Below, one piece after another: positions 41,898 through 51,313 of a DNA stretch of 55,608 nt. Every line of letters starts with the position of its first letter. The first letter of the stretch is position 1. Both the position numbers and the translations under genes were made by a program. Where the stretch lies: positions 1-55,608 of the forward strand of contig NZ_LXVY01000024.1 in the NCBI RefSeq assembly GCF_001650735.1, written 5' to 3'. The notes under the pieces were generated by a model that was not told the origin of the DNA, did not search any database, and saw only the letters and a program-made list of their open reading frames with translations. Source of the DNA: Sphingomonas sp. TDK1 (GTDB taxonomy: Bacteria > Pseudomonadota > Alphaproteobacteria > Sphingomonadales > Sphingomonadaceae).

Positions 41898-42782
41898 CCC
41901 GACATCATGGCGGCGCGTGAAGAAGTGCGCCAACGGCGTGCCTACGGCATTCTCTACCTGTCGAAAGGTCTCGGCGGAGCGGCACTGAAGGGGCGGCCCG
42001 GGGCGGGGGCGGCCTTGATCGTCAACGGGGCGTACTTCGTGCGTGCTGAAGGGATCGCCCGCGCGCTAGGCGATGTCGTGAGAGAGCAGGCGGTTGAAGT
42101 GACTGGGGCCCTCATCGCTCATCGCAGTGGGTCCGGCGCGACAATCGTCATGCAGCCGCTGTTCAACACCACCGGTGGTTATCGCGACTACGTGTTCCCG
42201 GCGATCGCCAACATCATACTTCAGCAAACGTTGCCCTTCGCGTCGGCGCGGCTGATCGCTGAACGACGTCGGCGTGGTGATTGGCAGCGCGACCGGGCAA
42301 CTGCCCTCGGCACCTGGATAGCGATGACACTGATCGGCATCTTTGCCGGCCTGTTCGTGTTCGGGTTCGCGTTCTGGGTGCAGGACGTGCCACGCACCGG
42401 CAATGTGCCCGGCCTGCTGCTCGCCCTTCCTGTGTTCGCGGCCACGGTAGCCGCTCTCGGCCTCGTCGCGGGAAGCCTGTTCCGCAGCGGCGACGATACG
42501 TTGAAGCTCCTGATGCCGACCTCGGTGCCGCTCGTCTTCCTGGCCGGCTTCGCATGGCCGCTCGATGAGATGCCGGGCTGGCTAGCGGCGATCGCCTGGT
42601 TCTCGCCGGCTACGGCCGCCATGCACCTGTTCATTCGCTTCAACCAGATGGGTGCTTCGATCGCTGAAGCCGCCACCCCGCTGTTGGTCCTGATCGGGTT
42701 GATGATCGGATACGGGGCGATCTGGTGCTTCGGTCGATCGCATGCCGGACGCGAGGATCCGACCAGCGATGCGGCGGGCTGA
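41898..42782 (+). pseudogene. ABC-2 type permease, N-terminus removed by IS21
   Basis: The frame runs straight out of the IS21 end (ttgaca|ccc) and encodes the last part of the extracytoplasmic domain (EEVRQRRAYGILYLSKGL, AALIVNGAYFVRAEGIARAL) and the five C-terminal membrane spans of an ABC2_membrane permease (FPAIANIILQQTLPFASARL, FLAGFAWPLDEMPGWL). The first membrane span and about 100 residues are missing compared with typical permeases of 370-400 residues. An internal ATG at 41907 could still express a fragment, but export activity is unlikely. Confidence 0.8.
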
Positions 42783-43020
42783 TCGGTTGTATGTTGTTAC
42801 GCAGCCGATGAGTTCGGATACCGCCCCGCCACGAAACACAGGCGACGGAGCGGTACCAATTGCCGAAATACGCCGGCGTCCCCTTTTCACAGACGACCTT
42901 GGCAGCGTGCAAGTGCCTCAAGGGTGTCCCACCACCACCTTCGAGAGAGAAGGTGTTGATCGGGTGAGGTGTAAGCGGCCAAACTGGAAAAGCCAAACTT
43001 CACGCCCTTCGCGCCGCCCC
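42783..43020. other. Spacer without recognisable gene
   Basis: 238 bases between the permease remnant and the YeiH remnant. Frames exist on both strands but none has protein-like composition or known motifs. An RNA gene was considered and not supported. Confidence 0.4.
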
Positions 43021-43226
43021 TCACGACAGCTTCAACATGCAAATCAGCATCAGGCTGATTCCGCCCAAGCAGAGGAGCGACAGCACCACCGCCAGCGTGA
43101 CCCGTCCGCCAGCCTTGGCGACGGTGCGGATATCGACCCCGAGCCCGAGCGCCGCCATGGACACCACGGTCAGGAACGTCGCGGTATGTCCGATCGGCGC
43201 GACCGCGATGGTGGGCACCAGCCCGA
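43021..43226 (-). pseudogene. YeiH-family (putative exporter) C-terminal fragment
   Basis: Reading from about 43226 the minus strand encodes IGLVPTIAVAPIGHTATFLT, then VVSMAALGLGVDIRTVAKAG and the last membrane span. This is the C-terminus of UPF0324/YeiH membrane proteins, which normally have about 330-350 residues. An in-frame stop lies just upstream of the fragment, where the sequence changes to an EAL-domain gene on the other strand. Confidence 0.65.
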
Positions 43227-43460
43227 TCGATCAGTCGTTCGTTTCGAGATCTGGCCGATGACGAGCGTGGACAGGCGCTTGTCCGATCGATGATCACGCT
43301 GTCGCACGATCTCGGCTACCGGGTCGTTGCCGAGGGCGTCGAGACCGCCGCAGCCGCGGCGATCCTGGCCGAGTTGGAATGTGAGGAGGCGCAGGGTTAC
43401 TATTTTGCCCGTCCGATGGAGGAAGAAGCGCTGCGGCTATGGCTCGTTGCCTCTCCGTAA
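43226..43460 (+). pseudogene. EAL-domain phosphodiesterase, C-terminal fragment with frameshift
   Basis: IDQSFV (43226-43243) continues after one extra T as RDLADDERGQALVRSMI, SHDLGYRVVAEGVETAAAAA, EEAQGYYFARPMEEEALRLW and a TAA at 43458-43460. These are the last motifs of an EAL domain (VAEGVET, QGYxFARP). The rest of the gene is absent and the reading frame is broken, so it is a relic of a c-di-GMP phosphodiesterase. Confidence 0.85.
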
Positions 43461-43469
43461 GAATCATCC

Positions 43470-43529
43470 GTTGCAGCCTGACTGACACCTAGATCTGCCG
43501 ACATACTTGGTTGCAAGCTGATCGACACC
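43470..43529 (+). repeat. Two 20-bp repeats resembling an IS21-type end
   Basis: GTTGCAGCCTGACTGACACC (43470-43489) and GTTGCAAGCTGATCGACACC (43510-43529) are similar direct repeats 40 bases apart, both ending in the TGACA/CGACA plus CC pattern of IS21-like termini. No transposase is nearby; this is probably the scar of a lost element that also cut the EAL gene's surroundings. Confidence 0.5.
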
Positions 43530-43602
43530 GCCGCTGAACATAATCCACAGCGGCGGCGGCGATCGGCATCGATGAGCGTCCTGTTCCCGGTTGTTCCGCT
43601 AA

Positions 43603-44778
43603 TCAGCCGTGCGGCCGCATGACAACCTTGATTACACCTTCCTGCTTGTCACGGAACTTCGCGTACATCTCGGGCGCGTCCTCAAGACTGGCCGGATGCG
43701 TGATCACAAAGCTGGGATCGATCTCGCCCGCGACGATCTTATCCAGTAGCGGCTTGGTGTAACGTTGCACGTGGGTCTGCCCAAGCTTGATCGTTAGTCC
43801 TTTGTTCATCGCTGCACCGATCGGAAGCTTGTCACCCATCCCGACGTAGACGCCGGGCACGGAGACCGTGCCGCCCTTGCGGCAGCTCATGATCGCCTGC
43901 CGCAGGACGTGGACGCGATCAGTGGCGAGCATCATGCTTGCCTTCACCTTGTCCATGACCGCGTCCGCCGCCCCGTGCGCGGCCGCCTCGCAGCCGACAG
44001 CATCGATGCAGCTGTCGGGGCCCCGGCCCTTGGTTCGCGCCTGCAGCTCGTCATAGACATCGGTTTCGGCGAAGTTAATTGTCTCAGCGCCACCGGCCTC
44101 CGCCATGGCGAGTCGCTCGGGCACCTCGTCGATCGCGATCACGCGGCCGGCGCCCATCATCAGCGCGGAGCGGATGGCGAACTGGCCGACCGGACCGCAG
44201 CCCCAGATCGCGACGGTGTCGCCATGCTCGATCTGCGCATTCTCGGCGGCCATGTAGCCGGTCGGGAAGATATCCGATAGGAAGAGAGCCTGCTCATCGG
44301 TAACGTTGTCGGGAATCTTGATCGGACCGACATCCGCCATCGGCACGCGGAGATACTCCGCCTGGCCGCCGCAGTAGCCGCCCAGCATGTGGCTGAAGCC
44401 GAACAGCCCGGCGGGCGAATGGCCCATCGCTTTGGCGGCCATATCGGCGTTCGGATTGGTCCGATCGCAGGCCGCAAACAGACCCTTCTTGCAGAACCAG
44501 CAATCGCCGCAGCTGATCGTGAACGGCACGACGACACGGTCGCCGATCTTGAGGTTGGTTACCTCGGACCCGAGCGCCACGACCTCGCCCATGTTCTCGT
44601 GGCCGAGGATATCGCCGGCTTCCATGGTGGGCTGGTAGCCATCCAGCAGGTGAAGGTCCGACCCGCAGATCGCGCAGGCGGTTATTTTGATGATCGCATC
44701 GCGCGGGTGCTTGATCTCGGGATCCGCAACGGTGTCGACGCGGACATCGCCTTTACCGTGCCAGCATAGTGCGCGCAT
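43603..44778 (-). CDS. Zinc-dependent alcohol dehydrogenase (formaldehyde dehydrogenase-like MDR)
   Basis: 391 residues. Catalytic zinc ligands in [11 protein letters not shown] and [15 protein letters not shown]; a structural-zinc-like cluster [17 protein letters not shown]; a Rossmann NAD motif [21 protein letters not shown] followed by acidic IAIDEVPER, indicating NAD preference. Length and the [20 protein letters not shown] block match the group related to glutathione-independent formaldehyde dehydrogenase, widespread in stress islands with KatE. The substrate is not certain. It has its own upstream gap and no cotranscribed partner. Confidence 0.88.
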   Translation of the reverse strand: MRALCWHGKGDVRVDTVADPEIKHPRDAIIKITACAICGSDLHLLDGYQPTMEAGDILGHENMGEVVALGSEVTNLKIGDRVVVPFTISCGDCWFCKKGLFAACDRTNPNADMAAKAMGHSPAGLFGFSHMLGGYCGGQAEYLRVPMADVGPIKIPDNVTDEQALFLSDIFPTGYMAAENAQIEHGDTVAIWGCGPVGQFAIRSALMMGAGRVIAIDEVPERLAMAEAGGAETINFAETDVYDELQARTKGRGPDSCIDAVGCEAAAHGAADAVMDKVKASMMLATDRVHVLRQAIMSCRKGGTVSVPGVYVGMGDKLPIGAAMNKGLTIKLGQTHVQRYTKPLLDKIVAGEIDPSFVITHPASLEDAPEMYAKFRDKQEGVIKVVMRPHG

Positions 44779-44877
44779 GTCGTTTCCTCATCTGAGTGGA
44801 TGTCCCTGTCGTCAGGGCCATGTCTATGACGCTCAACGCCTTGAGCCGCGGCATGGGTCCCCGTCCATTTGATTCGT

Positions 44878-45177
44878 TTACATCAACGAGCGGCCGTAAA
44901 ACGGCCGTACGGCCAGCGGGTTGAACGCAGACGGCATGCCCGGCTTGAAAGCCAGCAAGATAATGAAGTGGGTCGCCCAGGCCGTGCAGCCGGCCGACAC
45001 GATGGTGACAGGTTCCCACAGGCTGCGCGTCTTCCGCCCTGAGCGTACGGCATGGTCGGCCAGGGCAAAGGACGCATAGATACCGCAGAGGCAAACCAGG
45101 CCCGCGAGCAGCACCAACCACGGATCGTGGTCGTGCCAGACGCAGTCGAAAACCTGTACGACCTGGGAGTACATCAT
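44878..45177 (-). pseudogene. MHYT-domain sensor, N-terminal fragment
   Basis: 99 residues. HDPWLVLLAGLVCLCGIYASFALADHA followed by WEPVTIVSAGCTAWATHFIILLAF matches the first repeats of MHYT membrane sensor domains (WxxHFIxMLAF). The domain normally has six or seven spans followed by GGDEF/EAL or kinase modules; here the frame stops after two or three spans. The protein is therefore broken, although a start codon is present and a truncated product is possible. Confidence 0.65.
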
Positions 45178-45451
45178 GCTCGGCTAACGGCAAGGCGTTA
45201 AGACATCCTCAACCGGTCCATATCGGCTTTCCCTGGCTGTGATCCAGGACCAAGGAAGCCGCAGTCGGGTTCTGCGCAGCCATGAACACTTACGTTGCCG
45301 AGCCCGCGCCTGTCGTCCGAACCGGCGACCATGCTCGACTGACATAACTTGATTTCGCTCCTCCGGGTCGGTTCCCAGTCGCTACAAAGATTTATGCCTC
45401 GCACCGCCGTGGCGCTGGTGGCATTAAGGGCATGATCGGAGGATTACGTCC
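45178..45451. promoter_or_regulatory. Upstream region of the catalase gene
   Basis: 274 bases between the divergent MHYT fragment and katE. It must carry the katE promoter. The ribosome site cggagga lies 7 bases before the ATG. I looked for an EcfG-type GGAAC-N17-CGTT promoter and did not find a clean match. Confidence 0.45.
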
Positions 45452-47617
45452 ATGGCACGCAAGAGCATCAAAAGCGCGGTGAAACTCAAGGGCGAGACGG
45501 CCAAGAAGGCACCGCCGCTGCCGGCGGGTGCCGACCAGCCGACGAACTATGCCGAGCAGCAGGGCCATGGCGGTGAAACCCGCCAGACGACCTCGGACGC
45601 GGCACTTACCATGACCACGCAGCAGGGCATCCCGATCGCAGACGCCCAGAACAGTCTCAAGGCGGGTCTGCGGGGCCCCACGCTGCTCGAAGACTTCATC
45701 CTCCGCGAAAAGATCTTCCATTTCGATCACGAGCGCATCCCGGAGCGCGTCGTCCACGCACGCGGCTATGGCGCGCACGGCGTGTTCGAACTGACCGACA
45801 GTCTGGCCGACTACACCCGCGCCGACGTGCTGAGCACGGTCGGGCAGCAGACCGAGGTGTTCGTCCGCTTCTCAACGGTAGCGGGCAACAAGGGCTCGCG
45901 CGATCTGGCGCGCGACGTGCGCGGCTTCGCCGTCAAGATGTACACGAAGCAGGGCAACTGGGACATCGTCGGCAACAACATCCCGGTGTTCTTCATCCAG
46001 GATGCCATCAAGTTCCCCGATCTGGTCCATGCGGCCAAGCAGGAGCCCGACCGGGCGTTCCCCCAAGCGCAAACCGCACACGACAATTTCTGGGATTTCG
46101 CCAGCCTCACCCCGGAAGCCTGGCACATGATCATGTGGATCATGTCCGATCGCACGATCCCCCGCTCCTTCCGCACGATGGAGGGCTTCGGCGTCCACAG
46201 CTTCCGCCTGGTGAACGCGGAAGGCAGGTCGACCTTCGTCAAGTTCCACTGGAAGCCGCGCCAGGGGCTCCAGTCGGTGCTGTGGAACGAGGCGGTCAAG
46301 ATCAGCGGCGCCGATCCCGACTATCATCGCCGCGATCTTTGGGAGGCGATCGAGAGCGGTGACTTCCCGCAATGGGACCTCGGCGTCCAGCTGTTCGATC
46401 AGGAAACCGCCGACAAGCTTCCCTTCGACCATCTCGACTCGACCAAGCTCATCCCCGAGGAGGACGTGCCGGTCCGCATCGTCGGTACGCTCACGCTCAA
46501 TCGCAACGTCGACAACTTCTTCGCCGAAACCGAGCAGGTCGCTTATTGCACGCAGAACATCGTGCCGGGCATCGACTTCAGTGACGACCCGCTGCTGCAC
46601 GGCCGCAACTTCTCCTATCTCGATACCCAGCTGAAGCGGCTCGGCAGCCCGAACTTCACCCACCTGCCGATCAATGCCCCGCGCTGTCCGGTGATGAACT
46701 TCCAGCAGGACGGCCACATGGCGATGCGCAATCCGAAGGGGCGCGTGAACTATGAGCCGAACAGCTGGGGCGCGGAAGGCGGTCCGCGCGAGAACCCGGA
46801 GATCGGCTTCACCAGCTTCCCCGCCGAGGTTCAGGGGACCAAGCAGCGGATTCGGTCCGAAACCTTTGCCGATCATTACAGCCAGGCACGGCAGTTCTAT
46901 CTCAGCCAGCAGCCGATCGAGCAGAAGCACATCGGCGACGCGCTGGTGTTCGAGCTGTCGAAGGTAGATCGTGTCGACATCCGGGCCCGGGCGGTCAGCC
47001 ACCTGCGCAACATCGACGAGGATCTCGCCGCTACCGTCGCGGACGGGCTCGGCCTCGACCTGCCGGACGCCGCCAAGGCGGCCAAGCCGACGCTAGACCT
47101 GCCGACATCGTCGGCGCTCTCGATCGTCGCCAACGGCCCGGCGAATTTCGCCGGGCGAAAGATGGGCCTGCTGCTGACCGATGGGTCGAGCGCCGAGCTG
47201 TTCAATGCGCTGACCAAGGCGCTGGAAGCCGAAGGCGCGGTCTGGGAGGTGGTCGCGCCGAAGATCGGCGGGGTCACGCTCGACGACGGCACCAAGGTCG
47301 CGGCCAAGCAGAAGATCGACGGCGGACCTTCGGTCCTTTTCGATGCCGTCGCGGTGCTTCCGTCCGAGGAAGGGGCTGCGCTGCTCGCCAAGGATGCGGC
47401 CTCCAAGGACTTCGTGGCGGACGCGTTCGGCCACTGCAAGTTCATCGGCTACACCGATGCAGCCGCCACGTTGTTCGACGCTTCTCGGGTGCCGGAGCTT
47501 GACGATGGCTTCGTAGCCCTAAGCAAGAGCAAGGACGTCAAGGCGTTCGTCACGACCTGTCGTGACCTCAGGTTCTGGGCTCGGGAGATGAAGGTCGATC
47601 TCGACGCGGCGGCCTGA
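45452..47617 (+). CDS. katE: Large-subunit catalase HPII (KatE)
   Basis: 721 residues, the size of clade-2 HPII enzymes (E. coli: 753). The N-terminal extension ends at [28 protein letters not shown], which holds the catalytic His; the distal Asn is in [22 protein letters not shown] and the heme-ligand Tyr in [20 protein letters not shown]. The C-terminal 150 residues ([19 protein letters not shown]) are the flavodoxin-like domain unique to large catalases. It breaks down hydrogen peroxide in the cytoplasm. Confidence 0.96.
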   Translation: MARKSIKSAVKLKGETAKKAPPLPAGADQPTNYAEQQGHGGETRQTTSDAALTMTTQQGIPIADAQNSLKAGLRGPTLLEDFILREKIFHFDHERIPERVVHARGYGAHGVFELTDSLADYTRADVLSTVGQQTEVFVRFSTVAGNKGSRDLARDVRGFAVKMYTKQGNWDIVGNNIPVFFIQDAIKFPDLVHAAKQEPDRAFPQAQTAHDNFWDFASLTPEAWHMIMWIMSDRTIPRSFRTMEGFGVHSFRLVNAEGRSTFVKFHWKPRQGLQSVLWNEAVKISGADPDYHRRDLWEAIESGDFPQWDLGVQLFDQETADKLPFDHLDSTKLIPEEDVPVRIVGTLTLNRNVDNFFAETEQVAYCTQNIVPGIDFSDDPLLHGRNFSYLDTQLKRLGSPNFTHLPINAPRCPVMNFQQDGHMAMRNPKGRVNYEPNSWGAEGGPRENPEIGFTSFPAEVQGTKQRIRSETFADHYSQARQFYLSQQPIEQKHIGDALVFELSKVDRVDIRARAVSHLRNIDEDLAATVADGLGLDLPDAAKAAKPTLDLPTSSALSIVANGPANFAGRKMGLLLTDGSSAELFNALTKALEAEGAVWEVVAPKIGGVTLDDGTKVAAKQKIDGGPSVLFDAVAVLPSEEGAALLAKDAASKDFVADAFGHCKFIGYTDAAATLFDASRVPELDDGFVALSKSKDVKAFVTTCRDLRFWAREMKVDLDAAA

Positions 47618-47628
47618 CGACCCTGGCG

Positions 47629-47657
47629 GGAGCGGCAGGTGGACGTCCTGCCGCTCC
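47629..47657 (+). terminator. Hairpin after katE
   Basis: GGAGCGGCAGG pairs perfectly with CCTGCCGCTCC across a 7-base loop, 11 bases after the katE stop. The stem is very GC-rich; only a short, mixed stretch follows, so termination may be Rho-assisted. Confidence 0.65.
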
Positions 47658-47712
47658 ACTTAACGGCAAGCCTCATATCGCACGGACGTGGGACGTGCTG
47701 CCTCGCTCGCGT

Positions 47713-48309
47713 TCAACGGGATCGGGTCATACCATCGGCGCGGGCCGCGGTAACGACCCAGCGGCCGGTGCGGCCCGCGGTGCGAACCGTCCAACAACGC
47801 CCGGTCTCTGCGAGGAACCGGGCGTGGATCCCTGCCGCATGCTGGACGAAATCGTAGAAATCAATCCTGTGGTGCGCGAGCACGATGATGCCGCCTGGGC
47901 GCAGGCGAGCGGCCATCTCACGCGCAACCCGGGCCATCTCTCGCGCTGAGAGGTAATACAGGATCTCGGCGATCACGATCACGTCATAGACGAGACGTGG
48001 CGGTCGACCGGGGAGCACGAGCAGCGATGCGCACGCACGAGGCCAGGCGGCAACGGCGCGTGCCGTCAGGTCGACCCCCTCCCTCGTGCCCTCGGTCGCA
48101 TCGAGGCGCAACGCCATCCTCGCGATCGCGGCACTGTTGGATCCGTTGCCGCTGGCCAGCTCCAGCACCCGTCCGACCGGTCGGTGACCTATCGCGTGCA
48201 GGATCGCGGCACGCTTCACCGCCTCGTCACGGGCGGTGAAGGTGCGCCAGGGATCGTCGTCGCCGGCGAACTTGGCGGCGAACCCGGCAAGATCGATCGG
48301 GCTCGTCAC
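47713..48309 (-). CDS. SAM-dependent methyltransferase (NodS-like), last gene of a four-gene operon
   Basis: 198 residues. Class I methyltransferase motifs: VGRVLELASGNGSNSAAIARMAL (motif I), LRLDATEGTREGVDLTARAV, YDVIVIAEILYYLS (motif IV) and LRPGGIIVLAHHRIDF. NodS-type proteins methylate amino groups of glycans, and pairing with a PIG-L deacetylase supports an amino-sugar substrate. Its start overlaps the stop of the deacetylase gene (ATGA). Confidence 0.85.
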   Translation of the reverse strand: MTSPIDLAGFAAKFAGDDDPWRTFTARDEAVKRAAILHAIGHRPVGRVLELASGNGSNSAAIARMALRLDATEGTREGVDLTARAVAAWPRACASLLVLPGRPPRLVYDVIVIAEILYYLSAREMARVAREMAARLRPGGIIVLAHHRIDFYDFVQHAAGIHARFLAETGRCWTVRTAGRTGRWVVTAARADGMTRSR

Positions 48310-48959
48310 TTCGAACCCGGCCGGTAGCGCTCGACCGGACGAGCAAAGGCCGCAAGCTCGTGTCTCGCGATCGTGAAGCCTGCTGGGTCATCGGAAACGG
48401 CGCCGAGCTGCGTCCGGTAGACGCGGATCAGGGACCGTTTCACCGAAACTCCCCCGGGCACAGCGATGCGCCATGCCGGTCCGGACCTGTCCGGGCGAGG
48501 CGGCCACACGCGGTAGGTCAGCCGACTGGCGCCACCCGGGCATCCGGCTACGGCCGCGGCTACGGCGCGGTGATCGGGATGGTCGTCATCGCAGGCCGGT
48601 CCGACGATGAGATCGAGATCCCGGCATCGTGCGACCTGGCGGCGCAGCGCGCGATAACAGCGCCCCGGGATCGAGGGCAACTGGCCATCGGGCAAATTGA
48701 GGAACGAGACGTCGCCAGCAACGATGCCGAGACGACGTAGCGCATGAAGGCTCTCACGCTGGCGAGCCGCGACCAGTCGCGTCCTCGGCCATTTTCGGCT
48801 GCCCCGGTGAGATGCGGCACCATCGGTCACGACCGCAACCCGGACCCGAGCTCCATGGCGGCGAAGCCGCGCAATGAGGCCTGCCGCGCCGATGACCTCG
48901 TCATCCGGGTGCGGGGCGATCACCAGCGCGACACGCACGTTTCGCAGCGCGATCTTCAC
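48306..48959 (-). CDS. PIG-L (LmbE) family deacetylase
   Basis: 217 residues. Zinc-binding motif ALVIAPHPDDEVIGAAGLIA at the N-terminus and VGPACDDDHPDHRAVAAAV in the middle, both typical of N-acetylglucosaminyl deacetylases of the PIG-L/LmbE superfamily. The basic C-terminus (KRSLIRVYRTQLG) matches family members. It probably removes an acetyl or acyl group from an amino sugar. It is coupled by ATGA overlaps to the acyl-CoA dehydrogenase-like gene upstream and the methyltransferase downstream. Confidence 0.88.
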   Translation of the reverse strand: MKIALRNVRVALVIAPHPDDEVIGAAGLIARLRRHGARVRVAVVTDGAASHRGSRKWPRTRLVAARQRESLHALRRLGIVAGDVSFLNLPDGQLPSIPGRCYRALRRQVARCRDLDLIVGPACDDDHPDHRAVAAAVAGCPGGASRLTYRVWPPRPDRSGPAWRIAVPGGVSVKRSLIRVYRTQLGAVSDDPAGFTIARHELAAFARPVERYRPGSK

Positions 48960-49942
48960 AGGATGGGGTCGAGGATGTGCTCGGCGACAGCTTGGCCGAC
49001 GCGAAGGCGATGCGCATCGGGCGCAGGCTGGCGCAGGTACACCATGAGATCGGCGATCTTTGCCGCCAGCGGATGCGACAGGAACAATCCCTGCAGCCCC
49101 ACCGCCTCCTGCGCGATCGTGAGGGCGCGCTCGGCAGAGCCGGCGATCGATAGCCGCGCAGCGGACACCCGGGCGACGCGTTCCGCATCCGTCCCGCTGA
49201 ACCAGGCGTCCGCCGTGTCGCGGATGCTCGCCGCTGCACCCTGGGCAAGCAGGAACAGGTCGGCGAGGCGCGATGCCTGGAACGGATCGGAAGCGCGCTC
49301 GTGGGTGGTCAGGTGGTCACGCACTGCATCGAGCAGGCCGGCGATGCCGCCGGCATGAACCGCGGCGAAGCGCAGCGCGCCTCCGCTGAAGAACGGCTCC
49401 CGCGCATAGCTGCCGGGCTCGCCGATACGGCCGTCTTCACCGATCACAGAGCCGGACCAGCGTACCAGATGTGTCTCCGAGCGCTGCATGCCGATCGTCT
49501 GCCACCACTCCCGATCGATGGCAGGCGGATCGGCCTCGAGGTCGAGCAGGAGCAGCTGCGGTCCGCTTTCGCTATCCGCGGTTACCAGCGCGTGAGTCAG
49601 TATCCCCGCCCCCGATGCATAGCCCTTGCCGCCGGTCAGCCGTCCGCCGGTAAGCACCAGCGGCTCACCCGGCAGGCCCGCATTCCAAATACCCAACGTC
49701 GCTCCCGCAGCGATGCGCGCCCGCAACGCAGCGACCTGGGACGACGTGCCGTATCGAAACACGATCTGCACCGCATCGACATGCCCCTCAAGCAGGCGCC
49801 CGATGGGGAGATCCCGGCGTCCCGCAGCGTAAAGAGGGCGGAGCAGGTCCAGATATGCCTTGGGCGTCGTCGGATCGCCGGCGGGATCGGTCGCCCACCC
49901 CGCCGCGACGATCCCATGACGCAGAGCTCCGGCCGTCGTCAT
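48956..49942 (-). CDS. Acyl-CoA dehydrogenase-like flavoprotein
   Basis: 328 residues from the ATG at 49940-49942, which overlaps the glycosyltransferase stop; the frame continues to 49957. The middle beta domain (GYASGAGILTHALVTADSES, WQTIGMQRSETHLVRWSG) and C-terminal four-helix domain (ALRFAAVHAGGIAGLLDAV, GSAERALTIAQEAVGLQGLF) match the acyl-CoA dehydrogenase fold. The family usually has about 380 residues; the N-terminal helical domain is short here. Its substrate is unknown and the linkage with sugar-modifying genes is unusual. Confidence 0.78.
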   Translation of the reverse strand: MTTAGALRHGIVAAGWATDPAGDPTTPKAYLDLLRPLYAAGRRDLPIGRLLEGHVDAVQIVFRYGTSSQVAALRARIAAGATLGIWNAGLPGEPLVLTGGRLTGGKGYASGAGILTHALVTADSESGPQLLLLDLEADPPAIDREWWQTIGMQRSETHLVRWSGSVIGEDGRIGEPGSYAREPFFSGGALRFAAVHAGGIAGLLDAVRDHLTTHERASDPFQASRLADLFLLAQGAAASIRDTADAWFSGTDAERVARVSAARLSIAGSAERALTIAQEAVGLQGLFLSHPLAAKIADLMVYLRQPAPDAHRLRVGQAVAEHILDPIL

Positions 49943-50979
49943 ACCGCCTGCTCGCAAAGCTGGTTCTCGAGCGTTGCCAGGGCATGCTCGGCCTCGACGA
50001 GGGTGACGTCGGGTATATCGGGCAGCGCCGGCACGACACGCATGGCGAACGCCTCTGCGTTGGGGCAGTCGCGCGCGACGCCGATCACATGGTCACCGGT
50101 CAATCCGATACGGTCGCCGAAGCGAGCTGCGACAAAGGAATCGGGGAGCCCGGCCCAGATGCGGCGCGCCTCCGCCTGCTGTCGGTATTGCCATGCCGCC
50201 CCTCGGGGATGCGGCATTGAGGGTGCCCCGTGATGGTCGATGGCACTGAGCGCAGCCGCCATGCCGCCCGGCGCCCGGCCGAGCCGCCGTGAGGAGGTCG
50301 CAACCACCATGCCGGGATCGCGGCGCACGCGCAACCCGGCGCGCCCGGCATCGTCGAGCAGGGCGGCGTCCTCGCCGCATGGCACCGGCTGGAAGCCACC
50401 CAGTGCCTGATAGGCTCCGGGTCGGAAGGCCATGTTGGCGCCTCCCGAGCAGTGGGAGCCGGTCGGACTGTCCCACGGAACGGGGTCGACCGATCGTCGG
50501 TAGGCGTGAAGCCGATCGAGGTAGCGCTCGACCCTCCCCTGCACCGGATCCCGCTCCGCTGCGATCCGGACGATTCGCCCGGCGACAAGGTCGGCCGAGG
50601 CCAGGCCCTGCAGTGCCGCCCTGACCCAATCGGCACGGGGCTGGCTGTCGGCGTCGGTCGTCAGGAGAATACCGTGGGGCGTGCTCGTCGCATGATGCAG
50701 GCCGAGGGCGATGGCGGCCCGGCGGGCACGACCGGCATTGGCATCAGGGCACGGGTCTCCCTGAGCCACCGTGAACGGAAGGGCCATGCGACCAGCATGC
50801 TCGAGTATTACCTGCTCGCTCGCATCCGAGCAATCATCAAGGAGGAAGAACACGGCAGCCTCGACGTCGCCCAGGTCCAGTCGCCCGATCGCCTCCAGCA
50901 ACTTCGGTAACGCAGTCTCCTCGTTGCGGACCGGAACACAGATCGCAGCTGACACAGGTCGCAACGGCACCCCCACCAT
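49939..50979 (-). CDS. Family 2 glycosyltransferase, first gene of a four-gene operon
   Basis: 346 residues from the ATG at 50977-50979 (a longer frame continues to 51240 but its extra part is not protein-like). GT-A fold signatures: AAICVPVRNEETALPKLLEAI, FFLLDDCSDASEQVI, LTTDADSQPRADWVRAAL (DxD motif) and GANMAFRPGAYQALGGFQPVPCGEDAALL. It transfers a sugar from a nucleotide donor to an unknown acceptor. Three more genes follow on the same strand, each with a 4-base overlap. Confidence 0.85.
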   Translation of the reverse strand: MVGVPLRPVSAAICVPVRNEETALPKLLEAIGRLDLGDVEAAVFFLLDDCSDASEQVILEHAGRMALPFTVAQGDPCPDANAGRARRAAIALGLHHATSTPHGILLTTDADSQPRADWVRAALQGLASADLVAGRIVRIAAERDPVQGRVERYLDRLHAYRRSVDPVPWDSPTGSHCSGGANMAFRPGAYQALGGFQPVPCGEDAALLDDAGRAGLRVRRDPGMVVATSSRRLGRAPGGMAAALSAIDHHGAPSMPHPRGAAWQYRQQAEARRIWAGLPDSFVAARFGDRIGLTGDHVIGVARDCPNAEAFAMRVVPALPDIPDVTLVEAEHALATLENQLCEQAV

Positions 50980-51147
50980 CAGTTTCGCAGGACCGGCGAC
51001 CCTGCCTTGCAGGACTGTAGGTGATAAACGCCGGTTTCGATAGCTGCTCGCGGTGATGCAAGATGCCAGATCGTAATGCAGGACTACAGGTTTGCTCGAT
51101 TTCGACCGAGAGATCGGCGTCGGGTAGGTAGCCGTCGCGGTTCGCGC

Positions 51148-51313
51148 CGGGCATCTACAGACTGCAGTTCGACATGTCGGGCTACCCGAACGGAAAGCGG
51201 CGCCATTCTTCCCCGAGATCGAGCTCGTGTTCCGCGTCATCGATCCTGCCGCGCACTACCATGTCCCCGTCGTGGTCAGCCCCTACGGCTACTCCACCAC
51301 CCGGGGCAACTGA
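51148..51313 (+). pseudogene. 5-hydroxyisourate hydrolase, C-terminal fragment with frameshift
   Basis: IYRLQFDMSGY in one frame is followed, after a one-base shift, by PFFPEIELVFRVIDPAAHYH and VPVVVSPYGYSTTRGN with a stop at 51311-51313. This is the end of the transthyretin-like hydroxyisourate hydrolase of uric acid breakdown (HYHVPLLLSPxxYSTYRGS-type terminus). The N-terminal half is missing. Confidence 0.8.

Noticed and set aside
42783..43020. Possible tRNA or other RNA gene suggested by a WRGGIRTH-type translated peptide
   Set aside because: No cloverleaf could be folded by eye and no T-loop or anticodon arm motif was found.
45240..45451. EcfG (general stress) promoter before katE
   Set aside because: Only partial GAAC and CGTT motifs were found, without the GGAAC-N16/17-CGTT arrangement.
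51080..51154. Minus-strand peptide MPGANRDGYLPDADLSVEIEQ as a gene start
   Set aside because: It looks like real protein for about 20 residues but has no recognisable family and runs into non-coding-like sequence; too short to call.
51000..51240. N-terminal extension of the glycosyltransferase to base 51240
   Set aside because: The extra 87 residues are not protein-like and overlap the hydroxyisourate hydrolase remnant on the other strand; the start at 50979 gives the usual family N-terminus.
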